Origin: Nanobdellota archaeon
GTDB lineage: Archaea > Nanobdellota > Nanobdellia > Pacearchaeales > GW2011-AR1
NCBI GenBank assembly: GCA_018829425.1
Contig: JAHJUA010000110.1
Coordinates: 1-10,126 of the forward strand
Direction of reading: 5' to 3'
Length of the DNA stretch: 10,126 nt
Of the stretch, positions 1 to 7,334 are shown in pieces. A program made the translations under genes and the position numbers. The notes beneath the pieces were generated by a model. It worked only from the letters and a program-made list of their open reading frames with translations, did no database searches and had not been told where the DNA came from. Within the stretch, counting starts at the first letter, position 1; each line of letters begins with the position of its first letter.

Positions 1-74
1 GTATCTATGATGAACTTGTTATGCTTGACCGAGTTTTGAAAGGTGAAGGTCAAGAAGAGTGGAGGAAAGAATGA
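1..74 (+). CDS. 3' end of an unidentified upstream gene (partial)
   Basis: An open frame runs from base 3 to a TGA at 72-74 and encodes the C-terminal 23 residues of a protein that begins outside the window; it ends LDRVLKGEGQEEWRKE. The other two + frames are closed within the first 40 bases, so this is the only candidate for a gene ending here. Its TGA overlaps the ATG of polC in an ATGA arrangement, which suggests one transcript and coupled translation. The tail is charged and probably helical. I do not recognise the family. In some archaea the gene next to DP2 encodes the DP1 small subunit or an Orc1/Cdc6 protein, but nothing in these residues shows that here. Confidence 0.55.
   Translation, partial: IYDELVMLDRVLKGEGQEEWRKE
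61..65 (+). promoter_or_regulatory. Shine-Dalgarno site deciding the polC start
   Basis: GGAGG lies five bases before the ATG at 71, the expected spacing for pairing with the CCUCC near the 3' end of archaeal 16S rRNA. The frame is also open from a GTG at 59, but that codon sits directly beside the GGAGG and so cannot use it. The ATG at 71 is therefore the better start. The site lies inside the last codons of the upstream gene, as expected for a translationally coupled pair. Confidence 0.75.
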
Positions 75-3000
75 ATACAGAACAATATTTTGAACATATT
101 GAAAAAGAAACAAAAAAGATTTATAGTGTTGCGACAGAAGCTAGAGCAAAAGGTTTGGATCCTGTTGATAAAGTTGAGATTCCTTTGGCGAGGAGCCTTG
201 CTGAAAGAGTTGTCGGTTTGATTTCTGCTTTTTATCCCCAAATAGAAAACTCTGGAATTGTCGAACGAATTTTGGATTTGGAAAAAGATAATGGAAAACT
301 TGACCCGATGGTTTCTTTCAAGATTGCAGAAGAGGTTGCGAAGCAAAAGTTTTGCAAGTTTCCAAGTCTGATTGAGGCAGTGGAAGCAGGAGTAAGAATC
401 GGTTTTGCATATACAACTCTAGGTGTTGTTTCAAGTCCTATGGAAGGATTCACTGGGCTCACTCTCGAGAAAACAAAAGAGGAGAAAGAATATTTTGTTG
501 CTCACTTTTCAGGACCTATAAGAAGTGCTGGGACGACTGCATCATACCTTGTCCTTATGTTAATAGATTACCTTCGTGAAATTTTTGGTTATGCAAAATA
601 CGATCCAAGTTCTGATGAAGTTCAAAGATACGTTACAGAGAACCAGGATTATCATGAGAGGGTGACCAATCTTCAATACATGCCCACTAAGGAGGAGATT
701 GTTTTTTTGGCAGAAAATATTCCAATACAGATTGATGGAGACCCGACGGAAAAACTTGAAGTTTCAAATTACAAAAATCTTGAAAGAGTTAAAACTAATT
801 ATATCAGGGGAGGAATGTGTCTAATTTTTTCAGAAGGTCTCGCGCAGAAAGCTGCGAAGGGTCTTAGATTGCTTAAGAGTATGAAAGACAAAGGTTTGAA
901 GTCAACAGGTTTTGATTTTTTGGATGATTATATCAAGCTTCACGAAAGGAGAGATAAGGGAAAGACAGATGATTCTCCTACTTACATAAATGACCTTGTT
1001 GCTGGTCGGCCGATTTTTGGACATCCTTCTGAGTCTGGAGCTTTCAGATTTAGGTATGGCCGAGGGCGTTCTTCTGGTTTTTCTGCAGTTTCAATTCACC
1101 CAGCAACCATGGGTATGACTGATTCCTTTATTGCAATTGGGACTCAGTTGAAAATCGAAAAACCCACGAAGGGTTGTATTGCGACTTCTTGTGATTCTGT
1201 CGACGGGCCAATTGTAAAACTCTTTAACGGAAGTGTGAGGAAGGTAGAGGCGATGGAAGAAGCAAAAAAACTTTACCCCGATGTTGAAGAAATAATTTAT
1301 TTAGGAGATATTCTTTTCCCTTTCAGCGACGTTGCTAATCGAAATGCAGTTTTGCTTAAGCCAGGGTATGTTGAGGAAATCTGGGGCCTTGAACTTCGTG
1401 AGAAAAATCCAGAAGTGGAAAAATCAATAGATAGTTTTAAAATTAGTTTTGAGGATGCAGTCAAGATAAGTAAAGAGAATGACGTGTCTCTCCATCCATC
1501 ACATATTTTTTATTGGACTCAGATTTCTCTGGAGCAATTGTATGGGCTTTTGGAGTGGTTGCAAACTGCAAGGATAGAAAAAAAAATTATTCTTCCTTAT
1601 GCAAAAGGTGACCAGGAAAAATTCAGCGACGGAAAAAGAGCTCTTGAACTTTTGGGTGTAGAGCATGAGGTTGTAATTGAAAATGTTGTAGTAAATCTCA
1701 AAAATAGCGAAGCGCTTTTTTCCAATTTAGGAATTGATTTTAAAATCTTGGATAAAGAAGGGATTATTGAGAAAGAGATTTCTGAAGTTGAAGAAAAATT
1801 GAAATCATTTTTGGATGGTCAGAATTCAAATGAAACCTTAGATGAAGAAGGGAATCCCATGGTCGTCAGCGACGGTGACAAAGTTCTTTCTGTGATTAAT
1901 CATATTTCTGATTTTGAGATAAGAGATAAGGCTGGAGATTTTATGGGGTCGAGGATGGGGAGACCTGAAAAAGCAAAGCTTAGAAAACTTATTGGAAGTC
2001 CTAATGTTCTTTTTCCAGTGGGTAATGAAGGAGGGAGATTAAGAAGTGTCCAGACTGCGTGCGAAGTTGGAAGTGTTCGCGGGGATTTTCCGCTTTTTTA
2101 TTGTGACTCTGAGATCTGTAAAAAGGAAACAATTTTTCCCCACTGCGAAACTTGTGGAGAAAAGTGTAAGAAAATGTTTTATTGTTCTGAATGTGGGAAG
2201 GCGGATTTTGAATCTTGTGAAGAACACGAAATTTCAAGATCACATTCTTACAAGACTGTAGATATAGGTTATTATTTCAAGAACGCAATTGAAAGACTTG
2301 GGTTGACTTCAAATGAAGTTCCTCCCTTAGTGAAGAGCGTCAGGGGAACCAGTTCAGAAAATCATCTTGTTGAACATCTTTCGAAGGGAATTCTTAGAGC
2401 GGCTTTTGATTTACAAGTAAATAAAGACGGGACAATAAGATTTGACGCTACGGAGATGCCGCTCGTTTCTTTTAAACCAAAAGAAATTTCTGTGAGCATT
2501 GAAAAATTGAAAGAGTTAGGTTATACCGAAGATATTTATGGAAAAGAACTAAATGACAATAATCAAATTCTTGAACTGAAGCCGCACGATGTGCTTCTCC
2601 CCTGTTCTCCCGAATCTCCTGATGGGGGGGCAGATAAAGTTTTCATAAAGATATGTAATTTTATCGACGAGCTTCTTGTGAGGTTTTATGGTTTAAAACC
2701 GCTTTACAATGTTTCTAAGAGGGAAGACCTTGTTGGGAAGTTAGGTGTTTTCATGGCACCTCATAATTGCGCGGGAGTTGTTTGTAGGATTATTGGTTTT
2801 TCTAATACCCTCGGTTTGTTCGCGAGTCCTTACATGCACGCGGCTGTCAGAAGAGATTGTGATGGGGATGAGGCTGCAATCATGCTTCTTGGAGATGTTC
2901 TTTTAAATTTCTCAAGAGAATTTCTTCCAGGTCATAGGGGTGGAACACAAGATGCTCCACTTGTTCTTAACGCGAAGATTAATGCGGGAGAGGTCGATGA

Positions 3001-3619
3001 TCAAATTCTTGATTTTGAATTGACTCATGAGTATCCACTCGAGCTCTACAGAGCTGCAGAGAAAAGGGAGCACTCGTCTAAAGTAAGTGTTTATGATGTG
3101 AGGAAAGCCCTCGCAGAAGGGAAGGACCCCTTTGTTGGAGTAGGATTCACTCACGATACTTCAAACATCAATGATGGTGTTGCATGTTCGAATTACAAAA
3201 CTCTTCCTACGATGCAGGACAAGGTGAAACATCAGATGGAACTCGTGGAGAGAATTAGGGCAGCAGACACGTCTGATACTGCGAGGCTTATTATTGAGAG
3301 GCATTTTCTCAAAGATCTTCGTGGAAATCTTAGAAAATTTTCTATGCAAGGATTTAGATGTGTTGGTTGTGGGGAGATAATGCGTCGACCGCCGCTTTCG
3401 GGAACTTGTATTAAGTGCAAGGGGAAAATTATTTTCACGACGCACGAAGGGGGAATTAAAAAATATCTTGAACCTGCGCTTGCATTAGTTGAGAAGTATC
3501 ACCTTTCTCCTTACATAAAACAAAGTCTTGAACTTACGAAGAGGCATATTGATTCTGTCTTCGGGAAAGACCTCGAGAAACAGGAAGCTTTGGAGAAGTG
3601 GTTCCAAATTGCATCATAA
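71..3619 (+). CDS. polC: DNA polymerase D large subunit DP2 (catalytic)
   Basis: This is the catalytic large subunit of the archaeal replicative polymerase PolD, which extends DNA at the fork with the DP1 proofreading subunit (not in this window). At 1182 residues it is full length and shows no intein, although DP2 genes of some archaea carry one. Family blocks run in order: an N-terminal helical region with LDP and EIPLA (near residues 30-40), GPIRSAGTTAS, GRPIFGHPSESGAFRFRYGR, RMGRPEKA (628-635), and the catalytic RRDCDGDE, where D931 and D933 correspond to the metal-binding aspartates of the two-barrel active site. There is a Cys-rich zinc region at about 678-716, and a C-terminal pair C1097/C1100 with C1113/C1116. 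The extreme C-terminus, QEALEKWF (1171-1178), fits the PCNA-binding PIP-box pattern. Start chosen at ATG 71 because GGAGG lies five bases upstream. The gene overlaps the preceding gene by 4 bp, and a 62-bp gap follows. Confidence 0.97.
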   Translation: MNTEQYFEHIEKETKKIYSVATEARAKGLDPVDKVEIPLARSLAERVVGLISAFYPQIENSGIVERILDLEKDNGKLDPMVSFKIAEEVAKQKFCKFPSLIEAVEAGVRIGFAYTTLGVVSSPMEGFTGLTLEKTKEEKEYFVAHFSGPIRSAGTTASYLVLMLIDYLREIFGYAKYDPSSDEVQRYVTENQDYHERVTNLQYMPTKEEIVFLAENIPIQIDGDPTEKLEVSNYKNLERVKTNYIRGGMCLIFSEGLAQKAAKGLRLLKSMKDKGLKSTGFDFLDDYIKLHERRDKGKTDDSPTYINDLVAGRPIFGHPSESGAFRFRYGRGRSSGFSAVSIHPATMGMTDSFIAIGTQLKIEKPTKGCIATSCDSVDGPIVKLFNGSVRKVEAMEEAKKLYPDVEEIIYLGDILFPFSDVANRNAVLLKPGYVEEIWGLELREKNPEVEKSIDSFKISFEDAVKISKENDVSLHPSHIFYWTQISLEQLYGLLEWLQTARIEKKIILPYAKGDQEKFSDGKRALELLGVEHEVVIENVVVNLKNSEALFSNLGIDFKILDKEGIIEKEISEVEEKLKSFLDGQNSNETLDEEGNPMVVSDGDKVLSVINHISDFEIRDKAGDFMGSRMGRPEKAKLRKLIGSPNVLFPVGNEGGRLRSVQTACEVGSVRGDFPLFYCDSEICKKETIFPHCETCGEKCKKMFYCSECGKADFESCEEHEISRSHSYKTVDIGYYFKNAIERLGLTSNEVPPLVKSVRGTSSENHLVEHLSKGILRAAFDLQVNKDGTIRFDATEMPLVSFKPKEISVSIEKLKELGYTEDIYGKELNDNNQILELKPHDVLLPCSPESPDGGADKVFIKICNFIDELLVRFYGLKPLYNVSKREDLVGKLGVFMAPHNCAGVVCRIIGFSNTLGLFASPYMHAAVRRDCDGDEAAIMLLGDVLLNFSREFLPGHRGGTQDAPLVLNAKINAGEVDDQILDFELTHEYPLELYRAAEKREHSSKVSVYDVRKALAEGKDPFVGVGFTHDTSNINDGVACSNYKTLPTMQDKVKHQMELVERIRAADTSDTARLIIERHFLKDLRGNLRKFSMQGFRCVGCGEIMRRPPLSGTCIKCKGKIIFTTHEGGIKKYLEPALALVEKYHLSPYIKQSLELTKRHIDSVFGKDLEKQEALEKWFQIAS

Positions 3620-3681
3620 GAATTTAAAAATTGATTTTCCCTGCTTATTGAACTTAAAGAGGTTTAGAATTTACTGATAAA
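3620..3681 (+). promoter_or_regulatory. polC-flippase gap with weak promoter-like sequence
   Basis: This 62-bp A/T-rich gap begins with AATTTAAAAATT (3621-3632), which could serve as a TATA element for a start near 3650-3660. A GAGGT lies at 3659-3663 but is 18 bases from the ATG at 3682, too far for a typical ribosome site. There is no hairpin or long T-run that would mark a clear terminator. The downstream gene could be read through from polC or have its own weak promoter; the sequence does not settle this. Confidence 0.3.
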
Positions 3682-4719
3682 ATGAAGCACAAGCTTAATA
3701 TTATTCTCTCTCTCATTGTGGGGCTTGGAATTTTTGGATTCTTCCTTTACCACGTTGGTGTTGGCTCGGTTTTTTCCATATTTCTAAACATAAGACCTAT
3801 TTATCTTGGTCTTTACTTTGTTTTTACAACCTTGACCTTTTTTCCAACAGCTTGGAGATGGGGGATTATTCTAAAAGCTTACGGCAAAAGAGTTCCCCTT
3901 AGGTTTTTAATGAAATACACTATTGCAGGATATTCTATCAGTTACCTCACTCCTTCTGCGAAAGTTGGAGGAGAACCTTTACGGGCTTATATGTTGAGTA
4001 AGGAAAGAGGTGTGGATATTAAGCTTGCAAGTTCTTCAGTAATCATAGAAAAGTTTGTGGAGCTAGCAGGGAGTGCAATATTCGGTGTTGTTGGTTTGGT
4101 ATTGTTCTTTTCGCTTCCAGGAGTGTCATTATGGCTTAAATTAATTCTTGGGATTGCTCTTACGATTGCATTTCTTCTCCTGATTATAGTTTATCACCGA
4201 AGTGTTACTGGGAAAGGTTCTTTTTCATCTCTGTTCTTAACTTTTAGATTAGATCGGATTGCAAAATGGAAAAGTTTTGTTAAGGTTATCAGAGATGTTG
4301 AAACGCATATGAAAGATTTCTTTGTTAAACAAAAGAAGGCGTTTATGTTATCCTTTTTTACATATTTGATTTATGCAGTTTTGGTTGTCTTTGAATATAA
4401 ATTTCTTCTTCTAGGTCTTGGATTTAATGAATCTATTCGAACTGTAATTCTTGCACTTATTGTCGCTGGTTTTGCAGGTTTCATTCCAGTTCCTGCTTCT
4501 CTTGGCTTCCTTGAGGCGGGTCAATCAACTCTTTTCTCTGCAATAAAGGGGGCTGGAAGTATAGGATTTGCATTAAGTCTTCTTGTGAGATTGAGAGCGT
4601 TAATCTTTGTTGCTCTTGGATTTTCTTTCATCACTTATTTCAGTGGAAAATATGCAGGTAATAAAATTCCATTTGTGGGAAAAAAGAAAAAGTGTTCTGT
4701 TAAAAAAGGTAAAGGATAA
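3682..4719 (+). CDS. Flippase-like integral membrane protein (UPF0104/LPG_synthase_TM family)
   Basis: A 345-residue polytopic membrane protein of the family containing the membrane domain of bacterial lysylphosphatidylglycerol synthase and the C-terminal domain of archaeal AglD-type proteins. About seven to eight hydrophobic segments are visible (roughly 7-23, 38-60, 125-145, 151-171, 221-245, 252-272, 297-320). Family motifs are TPSAKVGGEPLRAY (90-103), an EKFVE following it, and GFIPVPASLGFLEAGQ (266-281). It ends in a very basic tail (KKKK...KKGKG), likely cytoplasmic. No glycosyltransferase or aminoacyl-transferase domain is attached, so it is the standalone form. A role in moving or handling a lipid or lipid-linked sugar is inferred from the family and from the nearby glycosyltransferases; the substrate is unknown. 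ATG 3682 is the only canonical start before an in-frame stop at 3655. Its last 20 bp overlap the convergent gene. Confidence 0.85.
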   Translation: MKHKLNIILSLIVGLGIFGFFLYHVGVGSVFSIFLNIRPIYLGLYFVFTTLTFFPTAWRWGIILKAYGKRVPLRFLMKYTIAGYSISYLTPSAKVGGEPLRAYMLSKERGVDIKLASSSVIIEKFVELAGSAIFGVVGLVLFFSLPGVSLWLKLILGIALTIAFLLLIIVYHRSVTGKGSFSSLFLTFRLDRIAKWKSFVKVIRDVETHMKDFFVKQKKAFMLSFFTYLIYAVLVVFEYKFLLLGLGFNESIRTVILALIVAGFAGFIPVPASLGFLEAGQSTLFSAIKGAGSIGFALSLLVRLRALIFVALGFSFITYFSGKYAGNKIPFVGKKKKCSVKKGKG

Positions 4720-5893
4720 TCGTTGGTATTAGCAAGCAGCCCATCATGTTTGTTCTTCTAACTCCGAGAGAGACGCAATAGATTCCTGTGAATGTTGAAA
4801 TTGCGAGCACGATAATTCCAAGGGCGCCAGAAAATAAAAAGACTAAAATTGCTATTAATGAAATTGTCATTATGGATAGTCTAGAATAATTTATGTTTTC
4901 GATTCTCTTTGAGAAAAATTTTGTTATGGAGATTGCCCAAAAGAACGAAATTATTCCTGACGCGACTATTACAAACAAGATTATAATTAGCATTTCTTTT
5001 GAAAGGGGCCCTATAATTTCCTGAATAGCGACAACAGCTCCTGTTCTTGTTCTTAAAACAGCGTAGAAAGCGATGAACGAAAATCCCATGACGAGTGTGT
5101 TTGTTGCGCCAAGGAGAAAGAGAAATCCTCTCTTACCTGTTTTTGATATTGAGTTTCCAATGACTGCTGCCTGACCTGAGCCGAGGCCCGGAAGCAAACT
5201 TGAGAAAGGTGCGGCAATTGTCGCCCCGAGAAGAGGTGAAAGAAAACTTTTATCTATTTCTGGTTTTGAGATTTCTTGTTTTGGAATTTTAACTTTATTT
5301 TTTATACTTATGAGAAGCATGGATGTTCCGAATAATCCAGTCAGCATTGGAAGAAGAGGTTCGTTTAGAGAATTTAAATTGAGTATGATAAATCCCAAAA
5401 CTCCAGTAAGGGTTATCACAACTACAGCCTTCAATCTGTTTTTTTCGACATAAATGAGGAAGAGAGTTACTAATATCAAAATATATGGGATAACTTTTTG
5501 GAGTGTGCCATAAATGTTTTTTAAAATTAAAATTGAGGGGAATGCTATCAGAACAAGAACAAAAATTGCGGCGAGACTTCCATAAATTGTGAGGAGGACT
5601 GCTTCATACCCTTTTCCCAATTTCAATAATTCGTGGCCAGGTAGAACGGACAGTTCTGTGTCAGTGTCGGGACAACCGAGAAAAATACTTGGAATAAAAT
5701 CGAGGAAGGTGTGGGTTATTGCCATGGATGAGATGAAGGTTACAAGATAAATTGAATTCAATGAACTAAAAAGCGAAGCTGAAAGTGCGACGAGAGAAAC
5801 ACCGACGAGGTTAATGTGAACTCCTGGAATAAGTCCTGTGAAAGTTCCTGCTGCAATCCCTAAGAGGAGGAAGATGAGAATTTCTATTAACAT
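4700..5893 (-). CDS. TctA-like integral membrane protein (archaeal COG1784-type)
   Basis: A 397-residue, very hydrophobic protein resembling the TctA permease of tripartite tricarboxylate transporters, in the shorter standalone archaeal version. Two internally related halves are apparent: each begins with a Gly/Pro signature, GTFTGLIPGVHINLVG (16-31) in the first and LLPGLGSGQAAVIG (233-246) in the second. Between them a hydrophilic stretch (about 198-216) separates the repeats. A conserved-looking loop, FLGCPDTDTELSVLPGHELL (71-90), follows the first signature. Around ten membrane segments are likely. No TctB-like small membrane subunit or TctC-like binding protein is encoded nearby, so carboxylate uptake is not demonstrated. 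It is the last gene of the minus-strand cluster, starting 18 bp after the GT2 stop with no ribosome site visible, and it overlaps the convergent flippase-like gene by 20 bp. Confidence 0.8.
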   Translation of the reverse strand: MLIEILIFLLLGIAAGTFTGLIPGVHINLVGVSLVALSASLFSSLNSIYLVTFISSMAITHTFLDFIPSIFLGCPDTDTELSVLPGHELLKLGKGYEAVLLTIYGSLAAIFVLVLIAFPSILILKNIYGTLQKVIPYILILVTLFLIYVEKNRLKAVVVITLTGVLGFIILNLNSLNEPLLPMLTGLFGTSMLLISIKNKVKIPKQEISKPEIDKSFLSPLLGATIAAPFSSLLPGLGSGQAAVIGNSISKTGKRGFLFLLGATNTLVMGFSFIAFYAVLRTRTGAVVAIQEIIGPLSKEMLIIILFVIVASGIISFFWAISITKFFSKRIENINYSRLSIMTISLIAILVFLFSGALGIIVLAISTFTGIYCVSLGVRRTNMMGCLLIPTIILYLF

Positions 5894-5911
5894 AATAGAG
5901 TTTATATTTTA

Positions 5912-6673
5912 CTATTGAAAATATTTTCCACTTTTCAATTTTCCAAGGATATGCTTGGCGGCTAGCCCCATTTTCTCGAGATTTTTCGATTTTTGATCTC
6001 CATGTCTCCGATATCTAAATGCTACTATTGGTACTTTGGCTATTTTATTTCTTTTTCCAATTATGTGTAACCAGAGATCATAATCTTCTGAGTTTTTTAG
6101 AGTGGGGTCTAGTTGAATCCCTTTTTCAAATAGGGATTTTCTCATCATTACACTTCCCCCCGGGATGTAGTCATTTGGGTCGAGAATTCTTGAGGGTGCT
6201 GTGTCTTTAGGAAGAGTCTCTTCGAAAGATTCTTTCATAATCTCATAAGGATCTCTCTTAAATTTTACAGCTTCAATAAATTTATCATCTCTTCCGTCTC
6301 CGAATTGAATAAAATTAGAGTAAACAAGAGATATCTCCGGATTATTCTCCAAGAACAGAGATTGTTTTTTCAATCTATTTTCCTCCATCAAATCGTCCGC
6401 ATCGAGAAATGCAATGTATTTCCCTTTTGCCTTTTTTATTCCCTGATTCAATGCCCCTGCTCTTCCAAGATTCTGTTTTAATTTTATTAAGCGGATTCTA
6501 GAATCTTCTTTCGATTTTTGTTCAACTATGTCTGGGGTTGCGTCTTTGCTGCAATCGTCTATTACAATAATTTCAATGTTTCTAATAGATTGGTTAAGAA
6601 TCGAGTCAAGACATTCTTGAATATATTTTTCAGTATTATATGCTGCTATAACAACGCTGATTTTGGGCTTCAT
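5912..6673 (-). CDS. Family 2 glycosyltransferase (GT-A fold)
   Basis: A 253-residue soluble inverting glycosyltransferase of the GT2 family, expected to transfer a sugar from a nucleotide-sugar donor to a glycan or lipid carrier on the cytoplasmic face. The N-terminus carries the classical start SVVIAAYNTEKYI (6-18). D39-D40 (VIDDCSKD) fit the nucleotide-binding acidic pair, NLGRAGALNQG (68-78) is the usual following block, and FLDADD (89-94) holds the DxD metal/donor motif. NSEDYDLW (194-201) matches the ED motif that supplies the catalytic base. There are no membrane segments. ATG 6673 starts directly before the fold and gives the family's usual N-terminus; no strong ribosome site precedes it. 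It sits 50 bp after the TM-helix gene and 18 bp before the TctA-like gene on the same strand. Donor and acceptor cannot be read from sequence. Confidence 0.92.
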   Translation of the reverse strand: MKPKISVVIAAYNTEKYIQECLDSILNQSIRNIEIIVIDDCSKDATPDIVEQKSKEDSRIRLIKLKQNLGRAGALNQGIKKAKGKYIAFLDADDLMEENRLKKQSLFLENNPEISLVYSNFIQFGDGRDDKFIEAVKFKRDPYEIMKESFEETLPKDTAPSRILDPNDYIPGGSVMMRKSLFEKGIQLDPTLKNSEDYDLWLHIIGKRNKIAKVPIVAFRYRRHGDQKSKNLEKMGLAAKHILGKLKSGKYFQ

Positions 6674-6723
6674 AATCTCAGAGTATTTTGAATTTTTTAA
6701 TTTATTCTTTTGTAAATTCTGGA

Positions 6724-7302
6724 TTAGGTGTGAGGATCAAGATTTCTTTTTATGATGAAGTATGCACCCACAACTCCAAATGATGCTGTTAACACGAGGA
6801 TAATATTATTTGAAATTTCTTCAATAGGAATGAATGCTGTTTTTAGAGCATAGACTCCCGAAATATAAATTATGAAGTAAAACATTGATTCAGATAAAGC
6901 ATTAATATGTTTTTCTCCACTTTCGTTTATTATTCTTCTTAAGAAATAGGCCAAACCGAATCCTGTCATTAAAATTAATAATGCTCCTACAAATGAAGGT
7001 ACAATTACTAATACATTAGTTACTGCTTTTGTGGTGCTAATCCCAAGCTGGGAAATGCCTCCAATAAAAAATGCAGTGTATATGGACCATCTTATAATGG
7101 CTCTAATTAAATCACAAACTCCTTTCTTTATCTTTTTTTCTAGCCCTATTCTATCAAAAAACCTTTTGAGACCGATATTTACAATTCTTCCAAAAATAAC
7201 CCCCATCACTATCAATCCTACAGCCAAAATAACTTTTAGGATTAACAGGCGAGTGTCTATCTTTTCTATGAAATTTGTTTTTAATAATTCTCTAAAGTCC
7301 AT
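6724..7302 (-). CDS. Small polytopic membrane protein, MscS/TM-helix-like
   Basis: A 192-residue membrane protein with about five hydrophobic segments (roughly 20-42, 63-86, 95-121, 137-158, 165-184) joined by short basic loops such as RFFDRIGLEKKIKK (47-60). The pattern of a helix, a basic KRFFDRIGLEKKIKKG loop, a helix with QLGI, then a Gly-rich helix ending FLRRIIN (120-126) resembles the TM-helix repeat proteins related to small mechanosensitive channels. It has no soluble beta domain or C-terminal cage like that of MscS, so it is either a membrane-only relative or a partner subunit. Channel activity is inference only. It lies between the two glycosyltransferase genes on the same strand (32 bp after GT4, 50 bp before GT2). 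No Shine-Dalgarno site precedes ATG 7302; the upstream DNA is pure A/T repeat. Confidence 0.6.
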   Translation of the reverse strand: MDFRELLKTNFIEKIDTRLLILKVILAVGLIVMGVIFGRIVNIGLKRFFDRIGLEKKIKKGVCDLIRAIIRWSIYTAFFIGGISQLGISTTKAVTNVLVIVPSFVGALLILMTGFGLAYFLRRIINESGEKHINALSESMFYFIIYISGVYALKTAFIPIEEISNNIILVLTASFGVVGAYFIIKRNLDPHT

Positions 7303-7310
7303 TTTATTTA

Positions 7311-7330
7311 TAATATTTTAATATTTTAAT
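7311..7330. repeat. 8-bp A/T tandem repeat between GT4 and TM-helix genes
   Basis: The unit AATATTTT (read on +) occurs twice in tandem at 7312-7327 and continues for AAT, giving about 2.5 copies in a gap of only 32 bp. On the minus strand it reads ATTAAAATATTAAAATATTA and lies 9-28 bases before the ATG at 7302. The distal copy is in range for a TATA element of a leaderless transcript. It may be simple A/T drift. Confidence 0.5.
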
Positions 7331-7334
7331 GTTT

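Noticed and set aside
59-70. GTG at 59 as the polC start, four codons upstream of the ATG
   Set aside because: It directly abuts the GGAGG at 61-65, so it cannot be served by that site, and the extra residues are not part of the conserved N-terminus.
2840-2890. Possible intein at the DP2 active site
   Set aside because: The CDGDE motif is uninterrupted and the protein has normal mini-length without splicing blocks.
2001-3445. Several open frames of 60-95 codons, mostly antisense, inside polC
   Set aside because: They overlap strongly conserved DP2 coding sequence, lack ribosome sites and resemble no family; they are shadows.
5894-5911. AAAATATAAA (minus strand) in the 18-bp gap before the TctA-like gene as a promoter
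   Set aside because: The element ends about seven bases before the ATG, so a transcript started from it would begin inside the coding region; read-through from GT2 is simpler.
7031-7321. 96-codon + strand frame across the TM-helix gene
   Set aside because: It is the complement of membrane-protein coding sequence; the minus frame has a coherent helix pattern and fits the operon spacing.
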